Shown piece after piece: positions 8,148-15,726 of a stretch of DNA of 33,715 nucleotides (position 1 is its first letter; every line of letters begins with the position of its first letter). Origin of the DNA: an uncultured Bacteroidia bacterium. Lineage in GTDB: Bacteria > Bacteroidota > Bacteroidia > Bacteroidales > F082. A program made the position numbers and the translations under genes. The notes beneath the pieces were generated by a model that saw nothing but the letters and a program-made list of their open reading frames with translations, had not been told where the DNA came from and did no database searches. The DNA lies in contig CACYHX010000024.1 in NCBI GenBank assembly GCA_902774365.1, forward strand, positions 1 through 33,715. Reading direction: 5' to 3'.

Positions 8148-8573
8148 ATGATTAATTTGATTGGAAAATGGAAAGTCACAGAGATGATTGACTTCGACGG
8201 AGAAAAAGGCACCATGGATTGGACCAAGGTGGAAGACATCCTTGCAAAGGACAATATCGACAAGGACACCCGCTTTTTTGCCAATATGGTGGCGGTGTTC
8301 GGCGAGGACGGCACGATAACCATGTTGACCACATTGCCCGAAGGTGTCAGCCAAGCCGAAGTGGATGCCGCCGTCAAAGCCGGCGAACTTGAATTAAGAG
8401 ACGGCATGATGTTCTTGGGAGAACAGCATTGGAAGGTCGAAGATGGCAAGAACATGACAGATATGGGTCTCGAAGGCGAATTGATGGGCGAGAAGGTCGG
8501 TCCATGGGAGAAAGTCAAGGAAATCGATGAAAACACCATCGAGTTAATGTTTTACCGTTTCAGGAAAGTATAA
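8148..8573 (+). CDS. Small cytoplasmic protein, lipocalin-like by pattern only
   Basis: This 141-residue protein has no signal peptide or membrane segment. It opens with LIGKWKVTEMI and ends with ENTIELMFYRFRKV, strands that recall lipocalin-like/calycin barrels (a first strand with a G-x-W pattern and a last strand with basic residues). The middle is acidic and helical. I do not recognise a named family. A purine-rich AGAAAGGAAC site lies shortly before the ATG. It has its own promoter overlapping the end of rhaD, so it may be expressed independently of rhamnose genes even though it sits between rhaD and the rhamnosidase. Confidence 0.7.
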   Translation: MINLIGKWKVTEMIDFDGEKGTMDWTKVEDILAKDNIDKDTRFFANMVAVFGEDGTITMLTTLPEGVSQAEVDAAVKAGELELRDGMMFLGEQHWKVEDGKNMTDMGLEGELMGEKVGPWEKVKEIDENTIELMFYRFRKV

Positions 8574-8624
8574 CCGGGTGTTAGACACTTTATTCGAAAC
8601 AGCGTATTGGGTATACATAACACC

Positions 8625-11465
8625 ATGAAACATCGACTTCTATTCTTCCTTGCGAGTGCAGCAACAGCCCTGTTTCTCTTCGCCTGTAGCAACAACATCA
8701 CCATCACCATCACCCACCCCAACGTGGAGCAACAATTCCACGAGCAGCCTTTGGCCACGGCACACCCGCGCTTTAGTTGGAATTATGAAACCACCGAAAA
8801 CGAGGTGGTGCAACAAAGTTACCGCATCATCGTGGCCTCAACCGCCGAAAACGCCCAAAATGGCCTCGGTGACCTTTGGGATTCAGGCGTGGTGCCTTCC
8901 AACCAGATGCTTTACATCCCATACGCGGGCAAGGAACTCCAAAGCCGCGACAAAGCCTATTGGAAAGTCATCACAACAGTAGCCGACAAGGGCAAAAGAG
9001 CCAAAGTGGAAAGCGAAGTCAAATCGTTTGAAATCAGCTTGTTGAACCAAGACGACTGGCAAGCCCAATGGATTGGCCATGAGTTTGAGGACGATGTGCT
9101 GGTAGGTAAAACCCGCTTGGCTGCCCGTTATCTTCGCAAAGACCTTGCACTCAAGGGCGAAGTTGCCGATGCAAGGCTATATGTCAGTGGCATGGGCGTG
9201 TATAGTGCCTACCTCAATGGACGGGAAATCGCGCCCGAGGAACTGCTGAAACCTACCCTTTCCTGGTACTCAAGTCGAGTGTACTTCAATACTTATTGTG
9301 TAACAGATTTGTTACACTTTGGAGACAACGCCATCGGCATCATCCTCGAAGGCGGTCGTTATACAAGCATCCGCTACAACGAAGCCAATCCCAACTGGGA
9401 CGGCACTAACCACGTGTTTGGCTTCGGCACACCGCGCCTACTTTTGCAACTCGAAGTGACCTACAAAGACGGCCAGAAAGAGACCATCGTCAGCGATGAG
9501 ACCTGGAAAATCACCAACCGTGGCCCTATCCGTACCGCCAACGAATGGGATGGCGAGACCTACGACGAAAACTTTGAGTTTACACCCGCATGTCATTCCG
9601 AGGATTTAATCGGCATAGATACACTCGCCTCGAAGGCTCGGTATGACATGCCGATTAAATCCGAAGCGAATCTATGCGGGTGGGCAGAATCAGGCTATGA
9701 CGACAGTGAGTGGCTCCAAGCCGAACTCGTAGAAGCCCCCGAAGGTCAGCTCTCCGCCCAGCCTAACCCCAACATCACTGTGATGGAGAAGCTGAAACCC
9801 GTCAGCCTGTTCCAAAAAGGCGACAAATGGTACCTCGACATGGGCCAAAACATGGTCGGCTTTATCGACATGAAAGCACGAGGACAACAACCTGGCGACA
9901 TCATCACCCTGCGCTTCGCCGAACTCCTGACTCCCGACAGCCTTCTCTATACCGCCAACCTACGCAGCGCGGAATGTACGGATCGATACATCGTCACTAA
10001 CAACTCTCAACTTTCAACTGACTCTAAACTCTCAACTCTAAACTCTGAACTCCACTGGCATCCGTTGTTCGTCTACCACGGCTTCCGCTACGTTGAAATC
10101 TCCGGCCTACGCGAGACGCCCGATTTGGACGACTTCGAGGGCTGGGTCATCTACGACGAGATGCCCGTGACCGGCTCGTTTGAGACCTCCAACGAAATCA
10201 TCAACGCGGTGTACCACAACGCCTACTGGGGCATCCGCGGCAACTACCGCTCCATGCCCACCGACTGCCCGCAACGCGACGAGCGTTTGGGCTGGACGGG
10301 CGACCGCACCACGGGCAACTTCGGCGAGTCGTACATCTTCGACAACCACCAACTCTACGCCAAGTGGCTCTCCGATGGCGACGACAGCCAATGGGACAAC
10401 GGCTCGCTGCCCAACATCGTCCCGCCCTACTGGCGCGGCTACACCGACAACATGACCTGGCCCGGTGCCATGGTCACCGTCACAGATATGCTTTATATCC
10501 GCTTCGGCGACACTGAACCCATTCGTCAACACTATGCGGCTTGGAAGAAGTGGATGCTTCACATGAAGAACGACTATATGAGAGCTGGCCTCATGCCTCG
10601 CGACACCTACGGCGACTGGTGCATGCCGCCCGAGAGCCTCGAACTCATCCACTCCAGCGACCCCAACCGCATCACCGAGTCGACGGTCATCTCCACGCCG
10701 TTCTACTGCTACCTCTGCGGAAAGATGGCCAAGTTTGCCGAGATTTTGGGCTTCGATGACGATGTGGCATTCTTCAACCAAGAAATCACCACTACCACCA
10801 TCGCCTTCAACGACAAGTATTTCAACCGCGTGACGGGCGTCTACGCCAACAACACCGTCACGGCTAACATCTTGCCTTTGTGGTTCGGTATGGTACCCAA
10901 AGGTTTGGAAAACAAGGTTTTGGAAAGCATCGTCGACAAGACGATGAACGAATGTGGCGGTCACGTGTCGACCGGTGTCATCGGCATCCAGCAGCTGATG
11001 CGCTGCCTGACGGAATACGGTCGTGGCGACCTCGCCCTCAAGATTGCCTCCAACGACACCTACCCAAGCTGGGGCTACATGGTTCGCAACGGCGCCACCA
11101 CCATCTGGGAGCTGTGGAACGGCAACACCGCCGACCCCGCCATGAACTCAGGCAACCACGTGATGCTGCTCGGCGACCTCATCCTCTGGGAATACGAATA
11201 CCTCGGTGGCATCCGCGCCCTTGAGCCGGGCTACAGCAAGATACAACTCAAGCCTTATCCCATTGAAGGACTGGACTTTGTCAACTGCACCTACAACTCC
11301 GTTTCAGGTCGCATCGAAAGCCACTGGAAACGTGAGGGAAACCATTTTGAATGGGACATCGTCATCCCTGCCAACACCACGGCTGAGGTCTGTCTGCCCA
11401 CGGCAAATGGCTACGAGGTCAAGACCTACGGCAGCGGAAAATACCATCTGTCGTCGGAACTGTAA
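8625..11465 (+). CDS. GH78 alpha-L-rhamnosidase lipoprotein with in-frame repeat insertions
   Basis: The enzyme (946 residues from the ATG before the lipobox LFLFAC) is predicted to be a lipoprotein hydrolysing terminal alpha-L-rhamnose. An in-frame ATG 18 bp upstream is less likely because it would delay the signal sequence. The order is N-terminal beta domains (YLNGREIAP, AIGIILEGGRY), a domain with YHGFRYVEISG, then the (alpha/alpha)6 barrel with DCPQRDERLGWTGD. Asp547, Asp552/Glu553 and Glu829 (TTIWELWNG) match the catalytic acidic residues of GH78. Two loops look foreign: residues ~320-352, encoded by a ~100-bp palindrome, and residues 459-476, encoded by AACTCTC-type heptamers. Both precede the catalytic barrel, so activity is probably retained. 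The gene links polymer breakdown to the rha operon upstream. Confidence 0.93.
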   Translation: MKHRLLFFLASAATALFLFACSNNITITITHPNVEQQFHEQPLATAHPRFSWNYETTENEVVQQSYRIIVASTAENAQNGLGDLWDSGVVPSNQMLYIPYAGKELQSRDKAYWKVITTVADKGKRAKVESEVKSFEISLLNQDDWQAQWIGHEFEDDVLVGKTRLAARYLRKDLALKGEVADARLYVSGMGVYSAYLNGREIAPEELLKPTLSWYSSRVYFNTYCVTDLLHFGDNAIGIILEGGRYTSIRYNEANPNWDGTNHVFGFGTPRLLLQLEVTYKDGQKETIVSDETWKITNRGPIRTANEWDGETYDENFEFTPACHSEDLIGIDTLASKARYDMPIKSEANLCGWAESGYDDSEWLQAELVEAPEGQLSAQPNPNITVMEKLKPVSLFQKGDKWYLDMGQNMVGFIDMKARGQQPGDIITLRFAELLTPDSLLYTANLRSAECTDRYIVTNNSQLSTDSKLSTLNSELHWHPLFVYHGFRYVEISGLRETPDLDDFEGWVIYDEMPVTGSFETSNEIINAVYHNAYWGIRGNYRSMPTDCPQRDERLGWTGDRTTGNFGESYIFDNHQLYAKWLSDGDDSQWDNGSLPNIVPPYWRGYTDNMTWPGAMVTVTDMLYIRFGDTEPIRQHYAAWKKWMLHMKNDYMRAGLMPRDTYGDWCMPPESLELIHSSDPNRITESTVISTPFYCYLCGKMAKFAEILGFDDDVAFFNQEITTTTIAFNDKYFNRVTGVYANNTVTANILPLWFGMVPKGLENKVLESIVDKTMNECGGHVSTGVIGIQQLMRCLTEYGRGDLALKIASNDTYPSWGYMVRNGATTIWELWNGNTADPAMNSGNHVMLLGDLILWEYEYLGGIRALEPGYSKIQLKPYPIEGLDFVNCTYNSVSGRIESHWKREGNHFEWDIVIPANTTAEVCLPTANGYEVKTYGSGKYHLSSEL
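9583..9682. repeat. Nested palindromic element inserted in frame in the rhamnosidase gene
   Basis: An outer perfect stem CACCCGCAT (9583-9591) pairs with ATGCGGGTG (9674-9682). An inner perfect 15-bp stem GGATTTAATCGGCAT (9602-9616) pairs with ATGCCGATTAAATCC (9648-9662), and a third small stem GCCT/AGGC sits in the loop. The ~100 bp is translated as a Cys-flanked loop (from ACHSED to EANLC) between the conserved beta-strand region and the GWAESGYDDSEW motif. Confidence 0.8.
9999..10052. repeat. AACTCTC-type heptamer repeat inside the rhamnosidase gene
   Basis: Degenerate heptamers (AACTCTC, AACTTTC, AACTCTC, AACTCTA, AACTCTG) run through 54 bp and are read in frame as residues 459-476, including QLSTDSKLSTLNSEL. 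The run sits between DRYIV and HWHPLFVYHGFRYVE, which are normally joined by a shorter turn in GH78 enzymes. Confidence 0.8.
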
Positions 11466-11485
11466 AGTTCTAAAATCCATCAAAC

Positions 11486-11537
11486 AAAAATGCCTGCCTA
11501 TAGATTCCCGAGGGAATGACATAGACAGGCATTTTTT
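11486..11537. terminator. Bidirectional terminator between rhamnosidase and DUF1232 genes
   Basis: AAATGCCTG-CTAT pairs with ATAG-CAGGCATTT and is flanked by an A run on the left and a T run on the right, so it serves both convergent genes. The loop contains a second perfect hairpin, ATTCCC-GA-GGGAAT (11503-11516). Confidence 0.85.
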
Positions 11538-11549
11538 TCACCTTTTGCA

Positions 11550-11999
11550 TTACTCAGCAGGCTCAGCAGTTGGCGCAGCTTCTTCTGGGCCGAACCACTG
11601 ATTCAAAGTCTCATCCACCTTAGCGTTGATTTCAGGGGTGATCTTATGCTGCACCTTCTTCACCACATAAAGCACGGCCAGGCCTTCGTCGAGCAGACCT
11701 AGGATTTTATGGGCTTTATAAGGTATCAAGCTGAAAGGCAAGATAGTGTAGAGGATGGCACCCACGATGAGGGCCTTCTCCAGCGTGGTGGTCTCGCCCA
11801 TAGTCAGCACATAATATAGTTGGAGTAGCGGCTTGGTGGCGACGCGACCTGCCTTTTTGGCATATGTGCCAATTTTTCCCAGCATATTGGAGGATTTCTT
11901 CTTCCAATCCACGTTTTTCAGTTTGTCGAGCAGTCCGTTGATGTCCTTGCCAGAGATGGCATAGGCCAAGATAGTGATACAGATGATGGTGATAATCAT
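11550..11999 (-). CDS. DUF1232 (YkvA-like) membrane protein
   Basis: From the ATG at 11999 the protein has 149 residues: an N-terminal hydrophobic segment (MIITIICITILAYAIS), a helical linker with LDKLKNVDWKKK, and then the DUF1232 hydrophobic motif KALIVGAILYTILPFSLIPYKAHKILGLLDEGLAVLYVV. The usual family motif is P-x-D-x-I-P-D; here it is PFSLIPYK, so the acidic residues are replaced. A longer start at 12056 would place a polar stretch before the membrane helix and is less likely. It lies 75 bp after ruvC on the same strand and may be co-transcribed. Function is unknown; the acidic Ala/Pro/Glu tail is probably disordered. Confidence 0.72.
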   Translation of the reverse strand: MIITIICITILAYAISGKDINGLLDKLKNVDWKKKSSNMLGKIGTYAKKAGRVATKPLLQLYYVLTMGETTTLEKALIVGAILYTILPFSLIPYKAHKILGLLDEGLAVLYVVKKVQHKITPEINAKVDETLNQWFGPEEAAPTAEPAE

Positions 12000-12074
12000 T
12001 TGGTTATGTTTTTTAGAATTTGGTTTTTCTTTTGAGTCTATAAGTATAAAAACCACAAAAAACGTTCCATTTCC

Positions 12075-12659
12075 TCACAGCTTCACTCTGTCAGGGTTCT
12101 CTGCGATGAACTTGCTCCAGTCGGGCTTGCGGTGGGCCTTGGCCTTCTCGGTGCTGTGCTTGGTGTAGTTGACGTCTTTGCCCTTGTCGATGGCATGGCA
12201 GAGGGCGGCACCCACGGCATCGGTGGCATCGAAAAACTCAGGGTTCTCGTCTGTCTTCAGCATGAAATGCACCATCTTGGCCACCTGTTCCTTCGAGGCG
12301 TTGCCGTTGCCCGTGATGGTCTGCTTGATGGTCTTGGGCGAATACTCGAAGATGGGAATATCGCGGTAGAGCGCAGCAGCCATCGCCACCCCTTGGGCGC
12401 GACCTAACTTCAACATCGACTGCACGTTCTTTCCAAAGAAAGGTGCCTCAATGGCCAGTTCGTCGGGATGGTATTCGTTGACGATTTCCAGCACGCGCTC
12501 GAAGATCTTCTTTAGCTTCAGCGCTTGGTTGGCCAGCTTCTTCAGGTTGATGACGCCCATCGTGAGGAGCTCCATCTGCTTGCCCTGCACACGGATGACG
12601 CCGTAGCCCATCACCATGGTGCCCGGGTCAATGCCTAATATGATTTTTTCTTCGTTCAT
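12075..12659 (-). CDS. ruvC: Crossover junction endodeoxyribonuclease RuvC
   Basis: The protein (194 residues) is the Holliday-junction resolvase working with RuvAB in homologous recombination. The RNase H-like fold is clear: GIDPG with Asp11, AIEAPFF with Glu71, and DATDAVGAALCH with Asp144 and Asp147. These are the four catalytic acids equivalent to E. coli Asp7, Glu66, Asp138 and Asp141. NVQSMLKLGRAQGVAM and SPKTIKQTITGNGNASKEQV are further family blocks. The C-terminus extends about 20 residues past the usual end with a basic segment. A TATCTTTG box lies 13 bp upstream of the start. Confidence 0.97.
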   Translation of the reverse strand: MNEEKIILGIDPGTMVMGYGVIRVQGKQMELLTMGVINLKKLANQALKLKKIFERVLEIVNEYHPDELAIEAPFFGKNVQSMLKLGRAQGVAMAAALYRDIPIFEYSPKTIKQTITGNGNASKEQVAKMVHFMLKTDENPEFFDATDAVGAALCHAIDKGKDVNYTKHSTEKAKAHRKPDWSKFIAENPDRVKL

Positions 12660-12672
12660 TCCTTATTTTTTG

Positions 12673-12680
12673 CAAAGATA
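12673..12680 (-). promoter_or_regulatory. -7 promoter box of ruvC
   Basis: TATCTTTG on the minus strand matches TAnnTTTG. The start codon lies 13 nt downstream, so the leader is only a few nucleotides. I could not see a good TTG at the -33 position. Confidence 0.5.
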
Positions 12681-12726
12681 GACATTTTCTTTTCATCAGA
12701 AGAGAGGGTTCTTGCGTGTTTTTTAC

Positions 12727-12734
12727 TACTTTTG
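12727..12734 (+). promoter_or_regulatory. -7 promoter box of the tandem-repeat protein gene
   Basis: TACTTTTG fits TAnnTTTG and would start transcription near 12740, about 26 nt before the ATG at 12766. It is back to back with the ruvC promoter. No convincing -33 box was seen. Confidence 0.45.
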
Positions 12735-12765
12735 CAGCAATCATTCACCTAAAAACATAATAGAC

Positions 12766-13182
12766 ATGAAAGCATTACGAGTATTCTTATTGGCCATAGT
12801 CCTCATTATGGCATCGGGTGCCACGGCACAAACCATTCGCAATTCCAGCGGCTCGAGTTGTGGCCAGATTGAAAGCAACGGCACCATCCGCAACAGCTCT
12901 GGATCGAGCGTCGGACGATTCGACAGCGACGGCACCATCCGCAACGGCTCAGGCTCTAGCATCGGCAAGATTGACAGCGACGGCACCATCCGCAACAGCT
13001 CTGGCTCCAGCATCGGCAAGGTGGAAAGCGACGGCACAGTGCGCAACGGCTCTGGCTCCAGCATCGGCAAGGTGGAAAGCGACGGCACGGTGCGCAACAG
13101 CTCCGGCTCCAGCATCGGCAAGGCCGAAGGCGTCAGACGAGACTGGGCGGCCGCCTATTTCTTCTTCTTCCCGTTCTATTAG
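12766..13182 (+). CDS. Secreted tandem-repeat protein, probable beta-flower type
   Basis: The 138-residue protein has a signal peptide (MKALRVFLLAIVLIMASGATAQ, 22 residues). Six tandem 17-residue units follow from residue 23, of form T-[IV]-R-N-[SG]-S-G-S-S-x-G-[KRQ]-x-[ED]-S-[DN]-G. The end is aromatic: RRDWAAAYFFFFPFY. The N-x-S-G-x-x-[IV]-G-[KR]-[IV] rhythm resembles the Bacteroidota proteins annotated as 5-fold beta-flower proteins; that match is from memory. The upstream in-frame ATG at 12712 is rejected because the signal sequence starts at 12766. The role is unknown, probably periplasmic or cell-surface. Near-identical DNA in the last four units points to recent unit duplication. Confidence 0.75.
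   Translation: MKALRVFLLAIVLIMASGATAQTIRNSSGSSCGQIESNGTIRNSSGSSVGRFDSDGTIRNGSGSSIGKIDSDGTIRNSSGSSIGKVESDGTVRNGSGSSIGKVESDGTVRNSSGSSIGKAEGVRRDWAAAYFFFFPFY
12832..13130. repeat. Six tandem 51-bp coding repeats
   Basis: Units start at 12832 and every 51 bp after, the sixth at 13087. Units 3-6 alternate between AACGGC and AACAGC at the fourth and fifth codons (N-G, N-S, N-G, N-S), which suggests duplication of a two-unit (102-bp) block. Confidence 0.85.
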
Positions 13183-13214
13183 CCTGAGATATAATTTCTT
13201 TTGAACGCAATGCG

Positions 13215-13838
13215 TCATTTTATCGCTTCGTCATAAAAATAACGCCTTTGCGTTGGGCTTACCCTGTATTTCTTGTACTGTCCCGTGAAGAGGTCGCAGT
13301 CGAACAGGGTCTGTATCTGCGAGACAAACAGTCGTGAATACAGGCGGTTTTGGAAGGCTTGCTTCTCCTGCATGAAGGCGATGGTCTGCTGGATTTGATC
13401 GAGGTCGAGGTCCTCCTTGGTGAAGACAAACAGGTCGAACTCGCGGAAATCGCCGTAGAAGCCATTATTCACCTTGTCCATCTTGATTTCGAGGATGCGC
13501 TTCAGGGGCAGAGCCAGCGACCAATATTCGTACTCGTTGCGACCGACGATGCTGCCGTCGCCCAAGCCGTAGGCATAACCCGTTTGTTTGATGTGGCGCA
13601 TGTCGTCGGCATTCACTTCTGTGACATCCTCCCCTGCCATCTCGTTCACCAAGGCATTGGCCACGTTCTTGTTCTCACGGATGGCACGGGTGACCTCGAT
13701 GCCGATGCCGGCCTCCTCGTCCTGCAAGTCGGGTCTGTCGCGGTTGACCAGATGCGCATACGGATCGCCCAGCAAGGTGGCCAGCGAGACCATGGCATAG
13801 CGCTCAAAGAAACAAGTATCGAATTTCGGGGAGAGCAT
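13215..13838 (-). CDS. Hypothetical protein, possible PD-(D/E)xK nuclease fold
   Basis: I do not recognise a named family. From the ATG at 13838 (MLSPKFDTCFFERY) it has about 207 residues; an ATG at 13856 is the alternative, and the ATG at 13913 is upstream of the likely promoter. The stretch NRDRPDLQDEEAGIGIEVTRA resembles the PD...(D/E)-x-T/K core of the restriction-endonuclease-like fold, where a Pro-Asp turn is followed by a strand with Glu and a polar residue. Later parts are YEYWSLALPLKRILEIKMDKV and FDLFVFTKEDLDLDQI, alternating strands and helices. No signal peptide or membrane segment is visible. It is convergent with the tandem-repeat gene and divergent from higBA. Nuclease activity is only a hypothesis. 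Confidence 0.55.
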   Translation of the reverse strand: MLSPKFDTCFFERYAMVSLATLLGDPYAHLVNRDRPDLQDEEAGIGIEVTRAIRENKNVANALVNEMAGEDVTEVNADDMRHIKQTGYAYGLGDGSIVGRNEYEYWSLALPLKRILEIKMDKVNNGFYGDFREFDLFVFTKEDLDLDQIQQTIAFMQEKQAFQNRLYSRLFVSQIQTLFDCDLFTGQYKKYRVSPTQRRYFYDEAIK

Positions 13839-13861
13839 TGTCGGTTTGCGTTTCATTTTTG

Positions 13862-13869
13862 CAAAAATA
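13862..13869 (-). promoter_or_regulatory. -7 promoter box of the nuclease-like gene
   Basis: TATTTTTG on the minus strand ends 5 nt before the ATG at 13856. Transcription would begin at or next to that ATG, favouring translation from 13838 or a leaderless mRNA. Confidence 0.5.
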
Positions 13870-13960
13870 GGAATTTTTCGAGGTATATTTATAAAACCTG
13901 ATGGTTTTTTCAACGAAAAATAATCATCAAAATTTCAGCTCATTACAAAATAATATCACT

Positions 13961-13996
13961 TTTTTTGCGAATATTGGATTATTTGCATTATCTTTG
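13961..13996 (+). promoter_or_regulatory. Promoter of the higBA operon
   Basis: TTTTTTG (13961-13967) and TATCTTTG (13989-13996) are 21 bp apart and match the Bacteroidota primary promoter. The toxin ATG follows 8 nt after the -7 box. HigA-type antitoxins commonly bind and repress this position. Confidence 0.7.
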
Positions 13997-14004
13997 CAGG
14001 CAAG

Positions 14005-14322
14005 ATGAAGGTAACTTTTGACAAGGAATACTTACAGAAACTGTACACCACAGGCCAGTCACCCGACAAGAAACACCGATTCCAACCCGATGTGATAAGG
14101 AGATATGTAAAAGTGATAGACATCATGGTGGAAGCGGAGAATGTCAATGTGCTTGCTTTGATTGGCGGGCTTCATTATGAGCACTTGTCTGGAGATAAAG
14201 CCGGACTTTCCTCTGTCAGGGTAAACAAAAAATACCGTGTTGAGTTTTCTGAACAAACAGAAGGAACCGAAACCGTAGCCACCATCTGCAATATTATCGA
14301 GTTGTCAAACCATTATGAATGA
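14005..14322 (+). CDS. higB: HigB-like RelE/ParE-family toxin
   Basis: The protein (105 residues) is of the plasmid-maintenance killer type: LALIGGLHYEHLSGDKAGLSSVRVNKKYRVEF is the HigB core, with basic residues on the strand that contacts the ribosome and mRNA. HigB toxins cleave mRNA during translation. Its N-terminal ~45 residues (KLYTTGQSPDKKHRFQPDVIRRYVKVIDIM) are typical of the subfamily paired with an XRE antitoxin. The order toxin-then-antitoxin with an 8-bp overlap is the higBA hallmark. It sits at the edge of what looks like an accessory island. Confidence 0.9.
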   Translation: MKVTFDKEYLQKLYTTGQSPDKKHRFQPDVIRRYVKVIDIMVEAENVNVLALIGGLHYEHLSGDKAGLSSVRVNKKYRVEFSEQTEGTETVATICNIIELSNHYE

Positions 14323-14674
14323 AGGAACCATGATACACGTTGAAGGAATTAAGGATGAAATGATTGCCAACAATCTCACTCCATTTAGGTTTACCCATCC
14401 TGGAGAGATTATCAAAGACGAATTGGAAGACCGAGGCATTTCGCAGCGCGAGTTTGCCCAAAATGTGGGTATGTCTTATTCCGTGCTCAACGAACTGCTC
14501 AATGCCCATCGCCCTCTTACCACCAACACTGCCTTGCTCTTTGAAGCGGCTCTCGGCCTGCCCGCTGAGTTGCTGATGCGTATCCAAACCAAATACAACC
14601 TTCAGACGGCTCGAAAAGACAAGGATGTCATCCGTTGGATGGCAAAGATTCGGAATGCAGCGGCGGTGCTGTAA
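14315..14674 (+). CDS. higA: HigA-like XRE antitoxin
   Basis: The protein (119 residues) has the HigA layout: TPFRFTHPGEIIKDELEDRGISQREFAQNVGMSYSVLNELLN, a helix-turn-helix whose recognition helix is around MSYSVLNELLN, followed by a dimerisation helix region (NTALLFEAALGLPAELLMRIQTKYNLQTA). It should neutralise HigB and autorepress the operon. Its start ATGAATGA overlaps the toxin stop by 8 nt, implying translational coupling; an ATG at 14330 is an alternative start. The C-terminal KIRNAAAVL is ordinary for the family. Confidence 0.92.
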   Translation: MNEGTMIHVEGIKDEMIANNLTPFRFTHPGEIIKDELEDRGISQREFAQNVGMSYSVLNELLNAHRPLTTNTALLFEAALGLPAELLMRIQTKYNLQTARKDKDVIRWMAKIRNAAAVL

Positions 14675-14767
14675 ACACTTTTGTTTGATATTAGCTAAAA
14701 ACAAAAAGCTTGTTCCTCAAAAACGATTCTTCAATTGTATTTATACATCGAAAAACAAAAGAATACT

Positions 14768-15637
14768 ATGATTACAACAAAAAAAGTCTGCTTGATTTCG
14801 GTTGTCCTGTTTTTGGTGAGTTGCTCAAATAACAATAATCAAAAAAACAAAAATAGTTATTATTATTGGTGGACAGGAGAAAGTGAAAAGTTTGGAACTA
14901 TGATTTATGATCCTATCAAAATTGAAGCAGAAAATGACTCTTTGGCTTATGTTCATGCATTAGAATTATTTGAATCCTCTCAAGAGTCTTTTGCTAATTC
15001 CGATCATCCTGAACTATTGTACAATCCTGTATCGTTTAGCCTAACAAATCAAAATGGTGATTTAATTAGTTTTCCAGAAATCGAAACACCTAGAACGAAA
15101 CAAAAGCAAAAAGAATACGAATTAGAACAAAACAAAGCTTATGCTGGAGCCGAATTTGGTATGTCTAAGAAACAAGTATTGGCTTTGGAACATTTTAATA
15201 AATGGCAAGACAATTTAACTTTTATTTCAAAGTTTGAAACCGTTGGAAATCAGGAATATATTATAAAATTAAAGTTTCTTGACGATGAGTTGTATTTAGT
15301 AACATTTGAAACGTTTAATCAAAGTGCTGTTTATATTGACACAGACATAAAGAAGGCTGTTCAAAATTTTAAAGAAGTGATTCAAGAATCTTATGGGAAC
15401 CCTTCAGAAGTATTTGGTATTCCTGATATTCTCAGATTAAAAGCGGGTTATATATCATGGGCGTATAAATGGAATATTGGTACAAAAACAATTGCGATAG
15501 GAATTGAAGAAGCGTCATGGGGGGCTGAGTATCATATGCATGCAGAAATACTAGACAATGTAAGAACTAATAGAATTATTGAGCAAAATGAAGCATTGAA
15601 AAACGAGAACATTCAAAATTCGTCTACTTTGTTTTAA
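14768..15637 (+). CDS. A+T-rich orphan lipoprotein gene
   Basis: From the ATG at 14768 the protein has 289 residues and a lipobox, VLFLVSC, after a short signal; an upstream in-frame ATG at 14735 would spoil the signal sequence. A low-complexity Asn/Lys/Tyr segment follows (NNNNQKNKNSYYYWW). The rest is mixed: GAEFGMSKKQVLALEHF recalls the 'G-M-s-x-x-e-V' motif of SmpA/BamE-like and related outer-membrane lipoproteins, but I would not assign a family. Two sampled 60-base lines have about 27-32% G+C, against about 65% in a sampled rhaA line. The gene is probably acquired. It lies between higBA and the duplicated radA tail. Confidence 0.72.
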   Translation: MITTKKVCLISVVLFLVSCSNNNNQKNKNSYYYWWTGESEKFGTMIYDPIKIEAENDSLAYVHALELFESSQESFANSDHPELLYNPVSFSLTNQNGDLISFPEIETPRTKQKQKEYELEQNKAYAGAEFGMSKKQVLALEHFNKWQDNLTFISKFETVGNQEYIIKLKFLDDELYLVTFETFNQSAVYIDTDIKKAVQNFKEVIQESYGNPSEVFGIPDILRLKAGYISWAYKWNIGTKTIAIGIEEASWGAEYHMHAEILDNVRTNRIIEQNEALKNENIQNSSTLF

Positions 15638-15679
15638 CCTCAAACTTTGCTTTTCCAAATTCTTTTAAATCCAATTTTA

Positions 15680-15725
15680 CCCAAGCAACTCCGCCCCCAA
15701 CTCATAAAACTAACACCATAGAAAA
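15680..15725 (-). pseudogene. Degraded duplicate of the radA 3' end
   Basis: The block CAACTCCGCCCCCAACTCAT plus AAA (15688-15710) repeats the 3' end of radA (15830-15852). On the minus strand it encodes the same YELGAEL, followed by LG and a stop instead of FG. Weaker similarity continues about 15-18 bp further towards the radA interior. It cannot be functional by itself and marks a duplication or displacement of the radA tail. Confidence 0.7.
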
Positions 15726-15726
15726 A

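Noticed and set aside
12832-13130. CRISPR array or intergenic satellite
   Set aside because: The 51-bp units are coding repeats in one frame after a signal peptide.
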